NCBI GenBank assembly: GCA_008828725.1
Contig: MEHQ01000241.1
Span: 78,527 to 142,526, forward strand
Source of the DNA: Saccharina japonica
Lineage: Eukaryota > Sar > Phaeophyceae > Laminariales > Laminariaceae
DNA length: 64,000 nt
Direction of reading: 5' to 3'
How positions within the stretch are numbered: the stretch's first letter is position 1; every line of letters begins with the position of its first letter. The notes below the pieces were generated by a model. It was not told where the DNA came from. It ran no database searches and was given only the letters and a program-made list of their open reading frames with translations. The translations under genes and the position numbers were made by a program. Below are positions 22,845 through 49,235 of this stretch, in pieces.

Positions 22845-23505
22845 GTAGGTCCCCGAAAGCGGGGTCCCGTCCACTCGTTGGGGTTGGGCTTACCATGGTG
22901 CACCACCGGGAAATCTACCTACTGCGCGGTTCCGGTACCCCAGTCAGGAACAAACAATGAAATTGCCTCTCGGGTGAACTTTAAAGCTTCCCAAAATATG
23001 AATACGTGTACCAGTAGACCAACCAGATTTTCGAACTACGTCGTAATACATACGATGGGTACTCGTAGAATACCTGGACCGGGTGTTTGATCGCGATTGG
23101 CAACATTTGACGCTGTCACATTATTGTTACAACGTTACAACGGCAGGCAACAAAATAGCGGTGCCGTGAAAGTCTAATTAATGGGAAACCGACCGAAACA
23201 CCGGCACACGGAGTCCTCGTCGGAAATTCAAATATATACGGTATAGTTTTTCTTGTGGGCGCACAGGAAGAAGAGGGGACCTACACCATTCATATTTGCA
23301 TGTACCAGTTCGAAAATCTCCGTGGTTGGTCTACTGGTACACGTATTAATATTTTGGGAAGTTTTAAAGTTCACCCGAGAGGCAATCGGCCGCGTGTTCC
23401 TGCCTCGCGTACAGGGACCGCGCAGCAGGTAGAACTCGTGGTGGTGGACCATGGTGGGCCCAATCCCCACTAGTGGACGGGACCCCCGCTTGTCGACACC
23501 CTACC
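22845..23505. mobile_element. 660-bp element with inverted arms of about 190 bp, copy 1
   Basis: The left arm (22845-23035) and right arm (23300-23505) are reverse complements through AGCGGGGTCCCGTCCACT, ATTGCCTCTCGGGTGAACTT, CTTCCCAAAATAT and GTACCAGTAGACCAACCA. The facing open frames in the two arms encode similar peptides (both contain IASRVNFK), as expected for inverted arms. It abuts the CATGG array. The second copy is at about 29517-30177. Confidence 0.85.
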
Positions 23506-24362
23506 GTTTTAGTAGTAGTACTGTTTCTGTTGTAATAAGTGAAGTACTTGCAATATAAGGGGCAAAAGGCTGCGGTGTAATAACCTTTTCGAAGGTCACA
23601 AGAAACGCAAAGTCCATAGAACGTACGCCAACCCAACCGAGAGACCTTATAAGCACCTTTCGCGAAATAAGTAAATGGCGGAAGTCCACGGAACGTGGGC
23701 ATATCCGCGCTCTTTGCGGGATGTTTCGCGTTTCAAAAGGTAGGTGCTGTGAGGGAACGCCTGTCTGTGCTGCCTATCCTTTGCCCTTTTGCCCACCTTT
23801 TTTTCTATTATTTGTTAAAAAATGGGAGGGGGTCCCTTCCACCACGTGTCACAACCAACCCTCACACACGCGGACAGCGTGGCTTGGGTCCACCTTCCTC
23901 ACAGGTAGTGTGTCACATCCACAACATACACTACAAGATACCACCGTCGTATATACCAGGTATGAACCTCCACAAGTGTCGCTCTCTCGCCTCTACGTAT
24001 GAGCCTGAAAAGTTCGATAGATATGCGGCGAGACCTTCAAAATCGATCGCGGGTATATCTTCCGCTGGAAATGGAGCAGGACTAAAAGCCCGTGGCAGTG
24101 GCCTAAAGCTGAAAGGTGACGATTGCTGAGGGGTTTCTATGAGTTCAAACCGAAGGATTAACCTAGCTCGTCGATCTCAGTAGGTACCGAGCGCGTCCGA
24201 GAGCTTGTGGTGATCGAGGTGAAGGGCCGGCCGTGTATACGCGTAGTCTGCTTGGAAGTGCTGCAAAGCTGCAAAGTGTTCGTGTTCCTTAACCGAAGTT
24301 GGAGTTCGATAGGTTCTTGTGGCGTTATTGTTGGTTCTACTGCTTGCTGCTGATGCTTGTAG

Positions 24363-24527
24363 TGGTTCAAGAGCGACAAGCGGCACGCGACCCATTTCCA
24401 ATCCCGAGGCCTCGCTGCGCCGTGCCAGGAGAGGCATGCCGCAGAGCCCTCGAATGAAGAACAAGAACAGCTCTTCGTCGTCCGAGAGCTACTTCCGAGC
24501 GCAGTACGAGAGCGTCTGCAAAGAGAG
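24363..24527 (+). pseudogene. Duplicate of the Ser-rich exon (first copy of the 6.4-kb block)
   Basis: The sequence and splice sites equal those of the exon at 31034-31198. In this copy the block breaks off 200 bases downstream at a G run, and a lone n follows at 24956. The next exon (32719) is closer to the second copy, so this one is either a duplicated exon or an assembly duplicate. Confidence 0.55.
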
Positions 24528-24730
24528 GTAGGTGACTGGCAAACGAAATGGCTTTTTGTGGAGATTCAGTTGCTCTAAACTAAACCTTCCTTTTTATACT
24601 GCTCCACTATGTTTGTGGTATATACCTTCGCCTGCTGCTGCTGCTGCTGCCGCGTGTGCTCGCGATGGGGGGGCGGGCTCTGCCTGCCACCGTTGCAGCC
24701 CACGGCAAGCCCGTTGCCTCGGGGGGGGGG

Positions 24731-24956
24731 GGGGCTGTTTGGGTATGAGCACTATTCATCACTGCAGCGCTTTGCTGGCTCCGGCCGGCTCGGAAGCAGC
24801 TTCGTTTCAGCTCTTTTCGCTGCTGCGCAATAACTCCACTCTCCGTATTCTATCTACCAGGTACACAGCACAGCAGTAAAACGTACCGTAGATACCAGAT
24901 ATACCAGAGGTACCTGGTAGCGCGTCCCCTGGCTCGTGAAATGCCTGGCAGGGGGN
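24731..24956. other. Junction between the two 6.4-kb blocks
   Basis: This is the only sequence separating the blocks. It starts at a G run where the blocks diverge, holds CCAGGTAC-type words, and ends in GGGGG followed by a single n. No feature is recognised. Confidence 0.7.
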
Positions 24957-27900
24957 AGTCTAAACACTGATTTTGGACGAAAATAGAAGGGCCATCCAAT
25001 TAACAGTACCATGGCCTAAAGTATGCAATCAACAATATCAATATTGCAACGCGAGAATGAAAGCCCGACGAGCTTGAGTTTAAGGAGTCCGATCAGTCAG
25101 AAAAAAAAAAATCAACCAAAACATGCTATATACCTCTATCGCAGCACGCGTGACTACAACAACAGTTAGGGCAAAAGGTGCTGCTGCTGTAGTAAAAGGC
25201 ATGCCCTATCGAGGCATTTTTTTGCTGCTGGTGGCGCCTTCTAACATTCCTACACGCTACACACCAAGGCCATTGAAACGTCACCCTTACAGCAGCGGCA
25301 TCTGTCTGCTGTGTGTACCCCTGACATTGGTCGTGACCCAAACTGCGTGGAACCTACATTATTACAGTAGCAGTGTAGGACAAGCCAGCCCAGGGTTCGT
25401 CGTCGTGTAGCCGGGCAATGCCAGAGGTAATATCCCAGAACACCACTTACTATGTATACGCATGCTACGATAGAGAGAGGTGATGCGCCATGATTTTGCC
25501 TTTTGAGGGTGGTCACTTATTACTTGAAGAACGCTATACCTCACCCAAAAACCGATTTTGGAGGAGCATAAAAGTGCTACCCGATTTCACAATCGCAAGA
25601 CCGAAGTATACCATGAAAAATATTGCAACACAAGAAGATTGAGAGTCCGGCGAAATTGGGTTAAGGAGCCCGATCGCTCAGAAAATGTTTCCGCCAAAAA
25701 GTGCTACCTCTATTATGGTAGCACGTGCCTGGTACTACGAGTTCTAAAGTAGTTTGTTTTGTTTTTAAGCAAGTCAGCAGTCGCACGTCCTGCTGCGCTG
25801 GACAATCAGCAGAAGAAAAGTAGTAGTTAATAATAGTTACCTGGTCTAAGGAAACCGCCACCGAGGACCGCGATAGTTCAAGCAGCGTTCACGCCACCAC
25901 CACCACCACTGACAACAAGAACAACGGAAACAAGCAAGGACAGGACAAACCCGCGGTGTGTGTTCCTACATATTGCGGCACGGAGGGCTGGCGAGTACTG
26001 CCACGCACTGCTGTCGCCATGCTGCAGAGAAAGACGGAGTTTTCGCTTGCGAAGCCGTCGAAGGGGAGTGCGCTGGGGTGCTGATTCGCTGGTGTGTCTC
26101 TTGTTTGAGGTTTATGCTGTGCGCGGTACCCAGACCAGGCTGAAAGCAGTGCTGTTGCTCATTTTGGTCGTTGTCGATAGGCTGAGGGAGGCCAAGCGTT
26201 TTTGTTTCGTGCCTATGGGTGGCGTTGTCTGCCATCCGGGCTGGCCTAGGACACGAAGGGGGCGCATTACCATGTCCCAAAAAAAGTACGGCGGCACTGG
26301 TATGTATAGTTAATACCGAGGTATCACACATGTTTTACGCCGTGCCGAGTCCAGAACCATCAGAAATTAATCCAACACGTCAGGAAAAAATGAACCATTG
26401 GGCTGCTGCTTCAGAGCGTGGTATAAATAATAGGTGCATACCGAGTTACCAGCTCCACGGAATAAGCGGACAACCAATGGCTCATCCGAAGGCGAATGCC
26501 TCTATTATGAGGGGCCATGGTACAAAATAGGACCAAACATTGCTACGGCTGTATGTAGTAAAAATATGTAAATATATACGAAGTAGGTTTTTTGTGTACC
26601 GCACAGCAGTAGTTTCTATTTACTATGGTCCCCCGTAACAACAAAAAAGCTCTATAAATGCTACTTGTATTATACCAGGTGATGACGTTCGAACATACAG
26701 CAGTGACTATTAATAACAGTCGAAATAAACTCTGTGACGTCTTAAACTACAATATTAATAGTATGAATTATATACGCGTAGTTCATCGATTATTTCAACG
26801 AGACGGTATAGAACTAACTACTGATGATGCCACACACCTCTATCTACTGTAGCTACCACTCATTTTTTATGGGAGAACATTTGCATCAATCAGCATCAGC
26901 ATGCCGGGCGTGCGTGAGACAATAATTAAGAACGGCGTTTAAAAAAACGGGATGACTTTTTTCGCGTGTGTTGCTTATTGATCGCGCTCCGTTTCTCAGG
27001 TTGTGTACGCATCTACTGTTTCTGGTGTGAGGAGTGAATCTTACAAAGAAAGAAGGATGCTCGGTCGAGTCTGATGGAACAGTTCCCTATCCATAATGGT
27101 TCTTAGTTGTATAGATGTACTGCTGTGTTTGCTAAGTATCATCATCACCGGCCGCCGGCAATGTACTGCGGTCGGCAATGGGCATCAATAGACACCTCAC
27201 ACATAATATATGGTCAGCAAAACAGTGTATTTTGGTGTTTTAGGCAATAGGCGGTTTCCACCAACATGGAATTGACTACTGTGTCTGATCTGCTTGCACC
27301 CTGGACAATCGTACACCAGGTAGGGAGTCGAAAATTGCCGCTGCAGTATCCGGGAAAGTACTTGCCATTGACCATTATTGTCTACCGCAACAGACTGGCA
27401 GTGCTGTCTATCGATAGATATCATCGGGAACAACATAGTGCGGGCAATGTTCACAGTAAGACATGTCCGTCACAGTGGAGTGGTAAGGTTGTGGATATAT
27501 TACACCACTATAATATTATGATGCTTCAATAGATGACGGAGAAGCAACCGCGATAGACATTATCCGGATAATAGAGCAGTAGTAAAGTTGTCTATCGTCA
27601 GACATTACCGCCAACAATAATATATACCGTGCGCAATTGTTATGTGTCCATCAATAGCCATCTCCACCCACAGTAGACTGATGGTGCGTGTTTTCACACG
27701 TCACTAGCGACCCAGCCTATAGACTACACCTATACTGCTATGATGTCGCGTTATGGTGTATGTCGATGGTCACTGTTGCCTACCACCGCGGTGTGTAAGA
27801 TGTTACCGGTAGAAGGGTGGATCAAGACTAATCAAGCAACAGGGCAAAGAAGGACAGACGCTGGTACTGCGGAATCGGTGAATTATAAAATTCCGCCCGT

Positions 27901-30900
27901 TCTCTCAAAATGCACACAAGTCCACAATATACCGGTATACAGTATCGACGGATATAGGTTGCACAATTTATTGCGGCCGGCAATGGTCACCGACGGACAC
28001 GGTTCACAATCTATTGCGGCGTGTAATGTGTGCACATCAATTGACAGCGTCACTAGTTTATTGTCGGGACACCACGACTACTATTGCTCGTATGGCGGCC
28101 AAGTTTCCAAAACTATTGCCGCTGACGTTATCTATCGACAGACACCTTCAACAGCCTATTGTGAAGTGTGACCAACAATAGACATCGATAGATGATCCCC
28201 GTCGTTTGCTGCCGAAACAACAATCTATTGTCAATCGTGTTGCCGTTGTGTTCATTGTCCAGGGTATGTAACCTGCCTTTTTTCGTGGCGCGCCATGGTA
28301 TTCGCCACGGTGCGCCATGGCATTGACACGGCTCCCATTGCGGAGCGATGCCACGGTATGGGTGGTGGCTTACTATTTGCTGATCTCCTCACATGAGGCG
28401 TTCAATATATCACCCGGATCATGACTCCGAAGAAGGTTGTTAGCGCAACCCGACCACTATTTGTAGGAGGAGTTACAGCAGTAGTCCTAAAACCAGTACA
28501 CGCGCAAAGATTATAATTGTAACCGGTCGTTACTGACTTGAGAAGCTGAACCGATGAAAAAATATGGAGCCTATACTATACTATACTATACTATTATCAA
28601 ACGAAACACCTACCGTGGGACTAGTCTGCCATGACATTTTCATGGTTATTATCATGGTATGGCCACGGGCCACCATCGCATCGCCATGGACCACCCTGAC
28701 ATTGCCATGGTGTGTCATGGCGTTCCATGGCATTTCCATTAACCTTCATGGCACGCCATGGCCTTCAGATCCTTATGGCACGCCATGATTGCCACGAACC
28801 TCCGTGGCATGCTATGGCATTGCCATTGCTCTCCATGGCATGCCATGGCATTGCCATGAGCCTTTATTGTACACCATGTCATTGTCATTAACCTCCGTGG
28901 CATGTCAGGACATTGTCATTGCTCTCCATGGCACGCAATGGCATTGCCATTAACCTTCATGGTACACCATGGCAATGCCATGAACCTCCATGGGTTGCCA
29001 TGGCATTACCATGGACCATCATGGCAATGTCATGGTGTGCCATGGCAGTTCCATTGCAACCCATGGCATTGCCATGGACTGTCGTGACAATGTCATGCGC
29101 ATACCATCTCATTACCGCGGGTTACCGTGGCATTGCCATGGACTGTCGTGGCAATGCCGCGATATGTCATGGCATGGTCACGGCAATGGCATACCATGCG
29201 CTACCATGGCAATGCCATGGCGAGACCATGCATACACCACAGTGACTCCATGACATTGCTTGCCAGTGCCATGGCATTGCCATGGCATTGCATGGCCATG
29301 GTTTTACCATGGCATTACCAAGGACCGTTCCGTGGCACATTGGAATGGTCATGGGGCTGTTCCGTGGCCATGCCACGGGGCAGTACCATGGCAATGTCAT
29401 GGTGTGTTCCATGGCATGCCACCAATAAACGTGCCGTGAAATGCCATTGCACGCCATGACAATGCCGTGGTGGTCCATGGCAATGCCATGGCATGCCATG
29501 AAAAAAGTCAAACCATGTAGGTCCCCGAAAGCGGGGTCCCGTCCACTCGTTGGGGTTGGGCTTACCATGGTGCACCACCGGGAAATCTACCTACTGCGCG
29601 GTTCCGGTACCCCAGTCAGGAACAAACAATGAAATTGCCTCTCGGGTGAACTTTAAAGCTTCCCAAAATATGAATACGTGTACCAGTAGACCAACCAGAT
29701 TTTCGAACTACGTCGTAATACATACGATGGGTACTCGTAGAATACCTGGACCGGGTGTTTGATCGCGATTGGCAACATTTGACGCTGTCACATTATTGTT
29801 ACAACGTTACAACGGCAGGCAACAAAATAGCGGTGCCGTGAAAGTCTAATTAATGGGAAACCGACCGAAACACCGGCACACGGAGTCCTCGTCGGAAATT
29901 CAAATATATACGGTATAGTTTTTCTTGTGGGCGCACAGGAAGAAGAGGGGACCTACACCATTCATATTTGCATGTACCAGTTCGAAAATCTCCGTGGTTG
30001 GTCTACTGGTACACGTATTAATATTTTGGGAAGTTTTAAAGTTCACCCGAGAGGCAATCGGCCGCGTGTTCCTGCCTCGCGTACAGGGACCGCGCAGCAG
30101 GTAGAACTCGTGGTGGTGGACCATGGTGGGCCCAATCCCCACTAGTGGACGGGACCCCCGCTTGTCGACACCCTACCGTTTTAGTAGTAGTACTGTTTCT
30201 GTTGTAATAAGTGAAGTACTTGCAATATAAGGGGCAAAAGGCTGCGGTGTAATAACCTTTTCGAAGGTCACAAGAAACGCAAAGTCCATAGAACGTACGC
30301 CAACCCAACCGAGAGACCTTATAAGCACCTTTCGCGAAATAAGTAAATGGCGGAAGTCCACGGAACGTGGGCATATCCGCGCTCTTTGCGGGATGTTTCG
30401 CGTTTCAAAAGGTAGGTGCTGTGAGGGAACGCCTGTCTGTGCTGCCTATCCTTTGCCCTTTTGCCCACCTTTTTTTCTATTATTTGTTAAAAAATGGGAG
30501 GGGGTCCCTTCCACCACGTGTCACAACCAACCCTCACACACGCGGACAGCGTGGCTTGGGTCCACCTTCCTCACAGGTAGTGTGTCACATCCACAACATA
30601 CACTACAAGATACCACCGTCGTATATACCAGGTATGAACCTCCACAAGTGTCGCTCTCTCGCCTCTACGTATGAGCCTGAAAAGTTCGATAGATATGCGG
30701 CGAGACCTTCAAAATCGATCGCGGGTATATCTTCCGCTGGAAATGAGCAGGACTAAAAGCCCGTGGCAGTGGCCTAAAGCTGAAAGGTGACGATTGCTGA
30801 GGGGTTTCTATGAGTTCAAACCGAAGGATTAACCTAGCTCGTCGATCTCAGTAGGTACCGAGCGCGTCCGAGAGCTTGTGGTGATCGAGGTGAAGGGCCG

Positions 30901-31401
30901 GCCGTGTATACGCGTAGTCTGCTTGGAAGTGCTGCAAAGCTGCAAAGTGTTCGTGTTCCTTAACCGAAGTTGGAGTTCGATAGGTTCTTGTGGCGTTATT
31001 GTTGGTTCTACTGCTTGCTGCTGATGCTTGTAGTGGTTCAAGAGCGACAAGCGGCACGCGACCCATTTCCAATCCCGAGGCCTCGCTGCGCCGTGCCAGG
31101 AGAGGCATGCCGCAGAGCCCTCGAATGAAGAACAAGAACAGCTCTTCGTCGTCCGAGAGCTACTTCCGAGCGCAGTACGAGAGCGTCTGCAAAGAGAGGT
31201 AGGTGACTGGCAAACGAAATGGCTTTTTGTGGAGATTCAGTTGCTCTAAACTAAACCTTCCTTTTTATACTGCTCCACTATGTTTGTGGTATATACCTTC
31301 GCCTGCTGCTGCTGCTGCTGCCGCGTGTGCTCGCGATGGGGGGGCGGGCTCTGCCTGCCACCGTTGCAGCCCACGGCAAGCCCGTTGCCTCGGGGGGGGG
31401 G
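24957..31401 (+). repeat. 6.44-kb near-identical direct repeat, copy 2
   Basis: It mirrors 18286-24730, including MITE A (about 25457-25728), the CATGG array (28272-29508), the long-arm element (29517-30177) and the exon at 31034-31198. It diverges from copy 1 at a G run near 31392-31401. Confidence 0.95.
31034..31198 (+). CDS. Exon of a coiled-coil protein (Ser-rich segment)
   Basis: The exon is preceded by a pyrimidine-rich stretch ending in CTTGTAG and followed by GTAGGT. Its frame runs through SNPEASLRRARRG and NKNSSSSSESYFRAQYES to VCKE plus two bases. Those two bases join the first base of the exon at 32719 to make Arg, giving VCKERDALQ. It starts with one base of a split codon, so an upstream exon must exist. 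I could not identify that exon within the duplicated block. No function is recognised. Confidence 0.55.
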
Positions 31402-32700
31402 AGAGGGGTACATCAAACGTGGGCACTTGTGTGGGATACTCATAGGTGCCCGTGAAAGAACACCGAGAAGTTCTTCAGGTACAGAAGCGACTGCAGCACT
31501 CTTTGTAGTCATACCATATTGTACCAACCTCCAGGTCCACACGAGCACAGCAGGACAACGGCTGTTCTGTGTATGATACCAGGTGGATGCTTTCTCTTAT
31601 TAATATCATAACAAACAGCAGTAAATTTCCTCCCGTCATCATTTATATATAGGCCGCTGTTCGGGTAGTATAGCTAAGGTAGTGCCTGTTGCGTATTTCT
31701 GTCCCTGCTGCTGCTCTCCGAGACATGGCGGCGCGGCGGGATGCTGCCCTTCAGCTCGTACAGCTCGTTTGTCGTCCCTGCCGCCACTGCCATGCAGGTC
31801 TTTGCAAGCGTGCTGCCGATGTCGCCAGCAGTTCAGATTACCCCCTACGTTCTATCCGGTGTATAGCAGCCGACGGAGGTACTCGTAGAATTATAGCTTG
31901 ATGCGTACGAGTACATCATTGATGTTCCGTACATGCAGCATATCATATACTTCGAAATATATGTACATATTATATGTGGCTGTTTTCGTTGTAGTTGTTG
32001 TTGTTGGTGTTGGTGGTGTGGAGTGTTTTATGAGAAAATGTGCTGCAGCTCGCAATGCTCCGTGTGGACCGGTGCGTATGTGTGTTCTGTGTTTATTCGC
32101 GCGAGTAGCACACATCCGGCAGAAAGTTGGCGAAGAAGCGCTAAATTGAGGACGTACCATCGATCGCATCCAATCACAACCCCAAGCAAGGCACAAGCAC
32201 AGACAAAGACAGCAGCAGCAGTTATAGCAATGTCAGTAGTAGCAACAGCAGCAGCAGCAGTAGCAGTAGAAGCAGCAGCAGACAGTAGTGTAGTGCTGCA
32301 CGTATTTCTCGAAGGTGGCGACCAGCGATCCCGGAACCCCTCTCGAGGCCCTTCCTGCCGAGATGCGTTTGTATCACATCATTATTATTTTACTTGCGCA
32401 CGCAAACAGCAGGTGGGAATAAGGGCTTGTTTCGCTCCATCGAGACCATTCCTCCGCTTGTCCCTGTGCGTTGCGTGCAGCCAAATCCGATACTATCAAT
32501 TACAGCAAACTTGCGCGCATAGACTATGAGACAAAAACAAAGAGCTACGTACCAGGTGTACACTAACAGTTAGTAATACCGAGCCATCGAGCCAACCCGA
32601 CACACCGTATTCAGCGACCTCACGTACATGGACAAAAACATAGCGCTACGTACTGCACCGATTACTGTTTGCGCCCCAACGCCGATATACATACATATAT
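31402..32700. other. No further exon recognised; probable intron
   Basis: The stretch contains GTTGTTGTTG and AGCAGCAGCAG microsatellites (about 31985-32010 and 32205-32285). Open frames cross these repeats. It lies between two phase-matched exons and is best read as intron. Confidence 0.45.
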
Positions 32701-32718
32701 TGTCACACCATGTCACAG

Positions 32719-32812
32719 GGATGCGCTCCAAGGGACAGTGGAGGCCCAGGAGAGGGACATCGACGAGCTGAAGAAGAGCGTCTATGAGCTGTCCTACATG
32801 GTTTCCATGCAG
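32719..32812 (+). CDS. Exon of a coiled-coil protein
   Basis: The acceptor TGTCACAG precedes and the donor GTGCAC follows. The 94-nt exon encodes DALQGTVEAQERDIDELKKS and then VYELSYMVSMQ. Charged residues and heptad-like spacing of Leu, Val and Ile suggest a coiled coil. It starts with one base that completes the Arg codon of the 31034-31198 exon and ends in phase 0. The next plus-strand coding sequence is the WD40 gene. An in-phase acceptor at 35155 would allow this exon to be its N-terminal part, which I cannot prove. Alternatively it belongs to a separate, incompletely seen gene. Confidence 0.6.
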
Positions 32813-32819
32813 GTGCACC

Positions 32820-34482
32820 CCCCCCCCCCCCCCCCCCCGCGTACGGTGTCACCTTCTTCGCGTATGAGTATCATGTCAAAAATGAATATATGCGTACTCG
32901 TGTCTTTAGTACAGTAGTGGCACGGGCCCTAAGCTCGTGTTGAACGACGCTGGAGTGCGTACGTACGGTACAGCAGTACGAGTGGTGCAGGTACGGATAC
33001 AGGTGCAAGGTACAGCAGCAGGAATATGGGGAACAGGGTACATATACACGAGGACATATAAAACCCGCGAGTACGCGCGATCGAAGTTATCACACACTGA
33101 GCTATCAAAGATGAGTTTCGACGAAACCCTCGATCTCACAGCTGTTTTTGTTTCATTTTTTAAATATACATAAGAGTACAGGTACGAATAATCGGTTGTG
33201 CCAGGTACGGCGCACCCGTCCTTCATGTTGTCTATTGGCCATCTGCCATGCATAGGAAGGAGCATAAACGCCACTCCCGTACGAGTGCTGGTCGAAGCTG
33301 AACACCGGAGTTCATATTATCCATACGGCAGTACAGATACGGGGTGCACGTAGCCCAGTGCAAAGTGATGCAGCAGCGCTCGCCTGCAGTCAATCGTGCA
33401 TCTCTGCTGCGGATCTTGGTTCTGTAGTACTTACTGGTACAGCAGTTACAGCAGTGGAAGAGCAGGAAAGCGTTGCAGTTTTTTTTTTTCACGTTTTCCA
33501 GCTTGGAGCACAAAATTGTAATGGTTCCACGACCAGTATGTTAAACCACTTGAAGAGCAACCGTTCGGTTTTTTTTTGTTAATAGTATGGGCAGTCCACT
33601 AGTCTGCTGATGTAGAGGTATGATTGCAGTATAAAACATCCATTTCCGATGTAGAGCTATTATTGGTACTGAAATAGGCCTGCTCTGCTACCACTGTAAG
33701 AGTTAGACCTTGATCAATAGCATAGCCAGCCTCCCTCCCTCCCTCCCTCAGCCCCTCCCCCCCCCTTAAAAAAAAAAAAAAATCCCTCCCTCCCCTCCCT
33801 TTCCTTCTGCCTTCCCTGTTACCCTCCCTATAACTCCCAATGTTTTCCTTTCAAAACTGCGACTGCCTCACACCTCCCCCCCCCTCCCCCTCCCCCTCCC
33901 CCCAACAAAAAAAAACGCCTCACGTTGATTTATTTGTTCATCGCAAATGCCAATGAAGGGGAGCGCGGGGTTGGCTCCAGTTTCGGCGAGCCTGGCCCCT
34001 GAGGAAGCGAGCCCAGGAATAGCGCACGGCGGTGTCGGTGAGAAGGGGTAGTGTAGTGTCGGCAACAGAACGGGCAAAGCAAACGGGGCGGTAGAAAAAC
34101 TGCAGATAGCTTCGTATTATAATGTTTGTACTCCCGTTACATTGCTGTTTTATTTGCTTGCTTGTTTTTATTTTCTGTTTTTTTTTGCTGATTTAGCTTT
34201 TATTTTATCTTTCAAAACTGTTGGAGCCTGTCCTGTGACCACAAGCTGGATTAGTGGGCGATTAGTTGTACCGGTATGTGCGAGCAACAACAACAAAAGC
34301 AACGAAAAGAACGACGACAACAACAAAAGCAGCAACAAACAATACACACAACAATAACAAAGCAACAAAAACAACAAATAAAAACAACAGAAGCAACAAC
34401 AAACAGCAACCAACAGCAACAACAACATCAACTACTGCAACAACATCAACCACCACAACAACAACAACAAAAACAACAGCAA

Positions 34483-34551
<69 letters not shown>

Positions 34552-35050
34552 CTATAACAAGTGTTAGCATTGTTAACGATGACGACGACGACAAGAGCTG
34601 CTGTTGTAGCGCCTCCTTATATTTACCAAGGATATGCGCACCGCATACTCTTGTTTCGAGGAGGGGTGGGGGTGCGGGGGGGGCGGGAGGGCTGCTGTAT
34701 ATGAATTTTGTACCGTACATGTCGTTCGAGTTCGATATTGTGCTTGTCGAAGGCTTCGTCGCCTTCCACATACCCTCATTACGTTATTTTCACATTTTTG
34801 AATAGTTAACATAATGATTATCATATATTTACATTGTTATATATGTTACTATATATTGTCATTGGTGTCTACCGGTGCTAAATAGTGCCGTTGAAACCTC
34901 CACCCTCCTTCGTATATATGATAGTATAAGAACATTGTAGTACATGTATTGCTGTGGATATATGTGTCGTACTTGCTTTTGTTGTTTCAACTCGTCTCGC
35001 ACGTGTAATAGTCTATCGTACAGCTCTACACTTTGGGATTGTCGCTATTA
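32820..35050. other. Non-coding stretch with simple repeats
   Basis: A C run at 32819-32838 follows the exon donor. (CCCT)n-like and A-run tracts lie at 33730-33900. A (CAA)n tract at 34285-34555, purest at 34480-34552, creates polyglutamine, polythreonine and polyvaline open frames in different frames. No exon is recognised. Confidence 0.5.
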
Positions 35051-35215
35051 ATGTCACAAATCACCAGTCCAGGGCGCACCCTGATCGAAAACCGCAAAAG
35101 GCGGACCTTTTTCCCCTACCTGGCCCACACCGGGCACACAACAATAACCCGCCAGCCCCCTATGCCCGTAACCAATCCTCCCCCAACCACCACCATCCCA
35201 CCACCACCCGACACT

Positions 35216-48182
<12,967 letters not shown>

Positions 48183-48774
48183 GGCGGTTTCGATGAGGGG
48201 AACGGGCGCGGGCGAGCCCGTTGCTGACCTGACTGCGCCGGCTGGGCGGCAGAGCGAGCCAAACGTTGGTTGTTTGTATTAGGAAAACTACAGTACGTTA
48301 TAAGGTTGGACAATAGAAGGAGTTGCTGTTCGATTGGCGAGTGATTGTTTGGGAAGGGGAGAGGGGATATGGGGGAGGGGGGGTATTTTACAGCTACCAG
48401 TATACGGTACGCACCGCCGTTTTGTTTTCCCTGCAGCATCTTTTTTGTTTTCCCCCCAGTATACGAGTACGGAACAGCGAATAATTAGTTTGGGGTTTTT
48501 AGGGGTGCGTATTATACGTCACTTTGAAAATGTGAGCGAAAATGTTTTGTTTTGTTTTTTTGTGTTCGATGTCACCACGATATTTGTTCGTGCGTGTGGC
48601 GTCTGTCAACCGCCAGCCAGGCCTACCATAAATATATTAATACAATATACTATCATGATACTACTGTAGTTGCTGCAAATTCGGAGGGAAAGAAGCGAGC
48701 ATCGAGCGATTTTGCGCACACGCTAGCGTAACTGCCCATTGCTTATTACGGAGGTCGGGGTTGTGTTCTTAGAG

Positions 48775-49235
48775 AGAGTGCCCATACTCATTGTGAGAGG
48801 TGGAAAATGCGGATCAGGGCTGTCATTGTGGAGCTCCGTACGGAGAACGTCCACACATACTCGTGTACGAGAGGGGGAATGCAAGTGAGAACTGTCTGCC
48901 CATTATCATTCCGACATTATCATTCCGAGAAATGGATGCAAAGTCGGGACAGTTCTCATAGATCTCTATTTTTGAGAAGTGTTCATGCTCGTTACAAGAG
49001 GGGGGTGCGGGTCGGGACAGCAGTACTCATGGAGCTTTGTGCGGCGAGTGCCCCTGCTCAGTTATCATATATCTCTATTTTTGAGAGTGTTCATGCTCGT
49101 TACAAGAGGTGGATGCGGGTCGGCACAGCAGTACTCATGGAGCTTTGTGCGGCGAGTGCCCCTGCTCATTTCGAGAAGCGGATGCAAGTCGGGATTGTAA
49201 ACTACTCATAGAGTTATGTGCGGAGAGCGCAGAGC
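48775..49235 (+). repeat. Tandem repeat of about 108-bp units
   Basis: Two close units start at about 48972 and 49085 (TGTTCATGCTCGTTACAAGA, GCAGTACTCATGGAGC, GCGAGTGCCCCTGCTCA), with diverged units on both sides. The open frames across it are repetitive and not supported as a gene. Confidence 0.8.

Larger units (their letters stand above)
18286..24730 (+). repeat. 6.44-kb near-identical direct repeat, copy 1
   Basis: This block recurs at 24957-31401 with an offset of 6671-6672 bases. From frame offsets I noticed only two single-base length differences, near 19081 and 24070. The block contains MITEs, a CATGG palindrome array, a long-arm element and one exon. The second copy starts directly after a lone n at 24956. 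Adjacent, nearly identical copies next to an ambiguous base suggest either a recent tandem duplication or two overlapping contigs or haplotypes placed side by side. Confidence 0.95.

Noticed and set aside
22495-22896. Open frames with repeated Met-Pro-Trp-His-Cys-His-Gly
   Set aside because: They occur on both strands and in several frames of the CATGG palindrome array, so they reflect the repeat rather than a protein.
30990-31033. Leu-rich start (ALLLVLLLAADA) resembling a signal peptide before the Ser-rich exon
   Set aside because: The frame opens at GTG, not ATG, and the stretch reads better as a pyrimidine-rich tract ending in the acceptor CTTGTAG.
34266-34805. Poly-Gln/Thr/Val open frames of up to 179 codons
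   Set aside because: They are produced by the (CAA)n microsatellite read in three frames and two strands.
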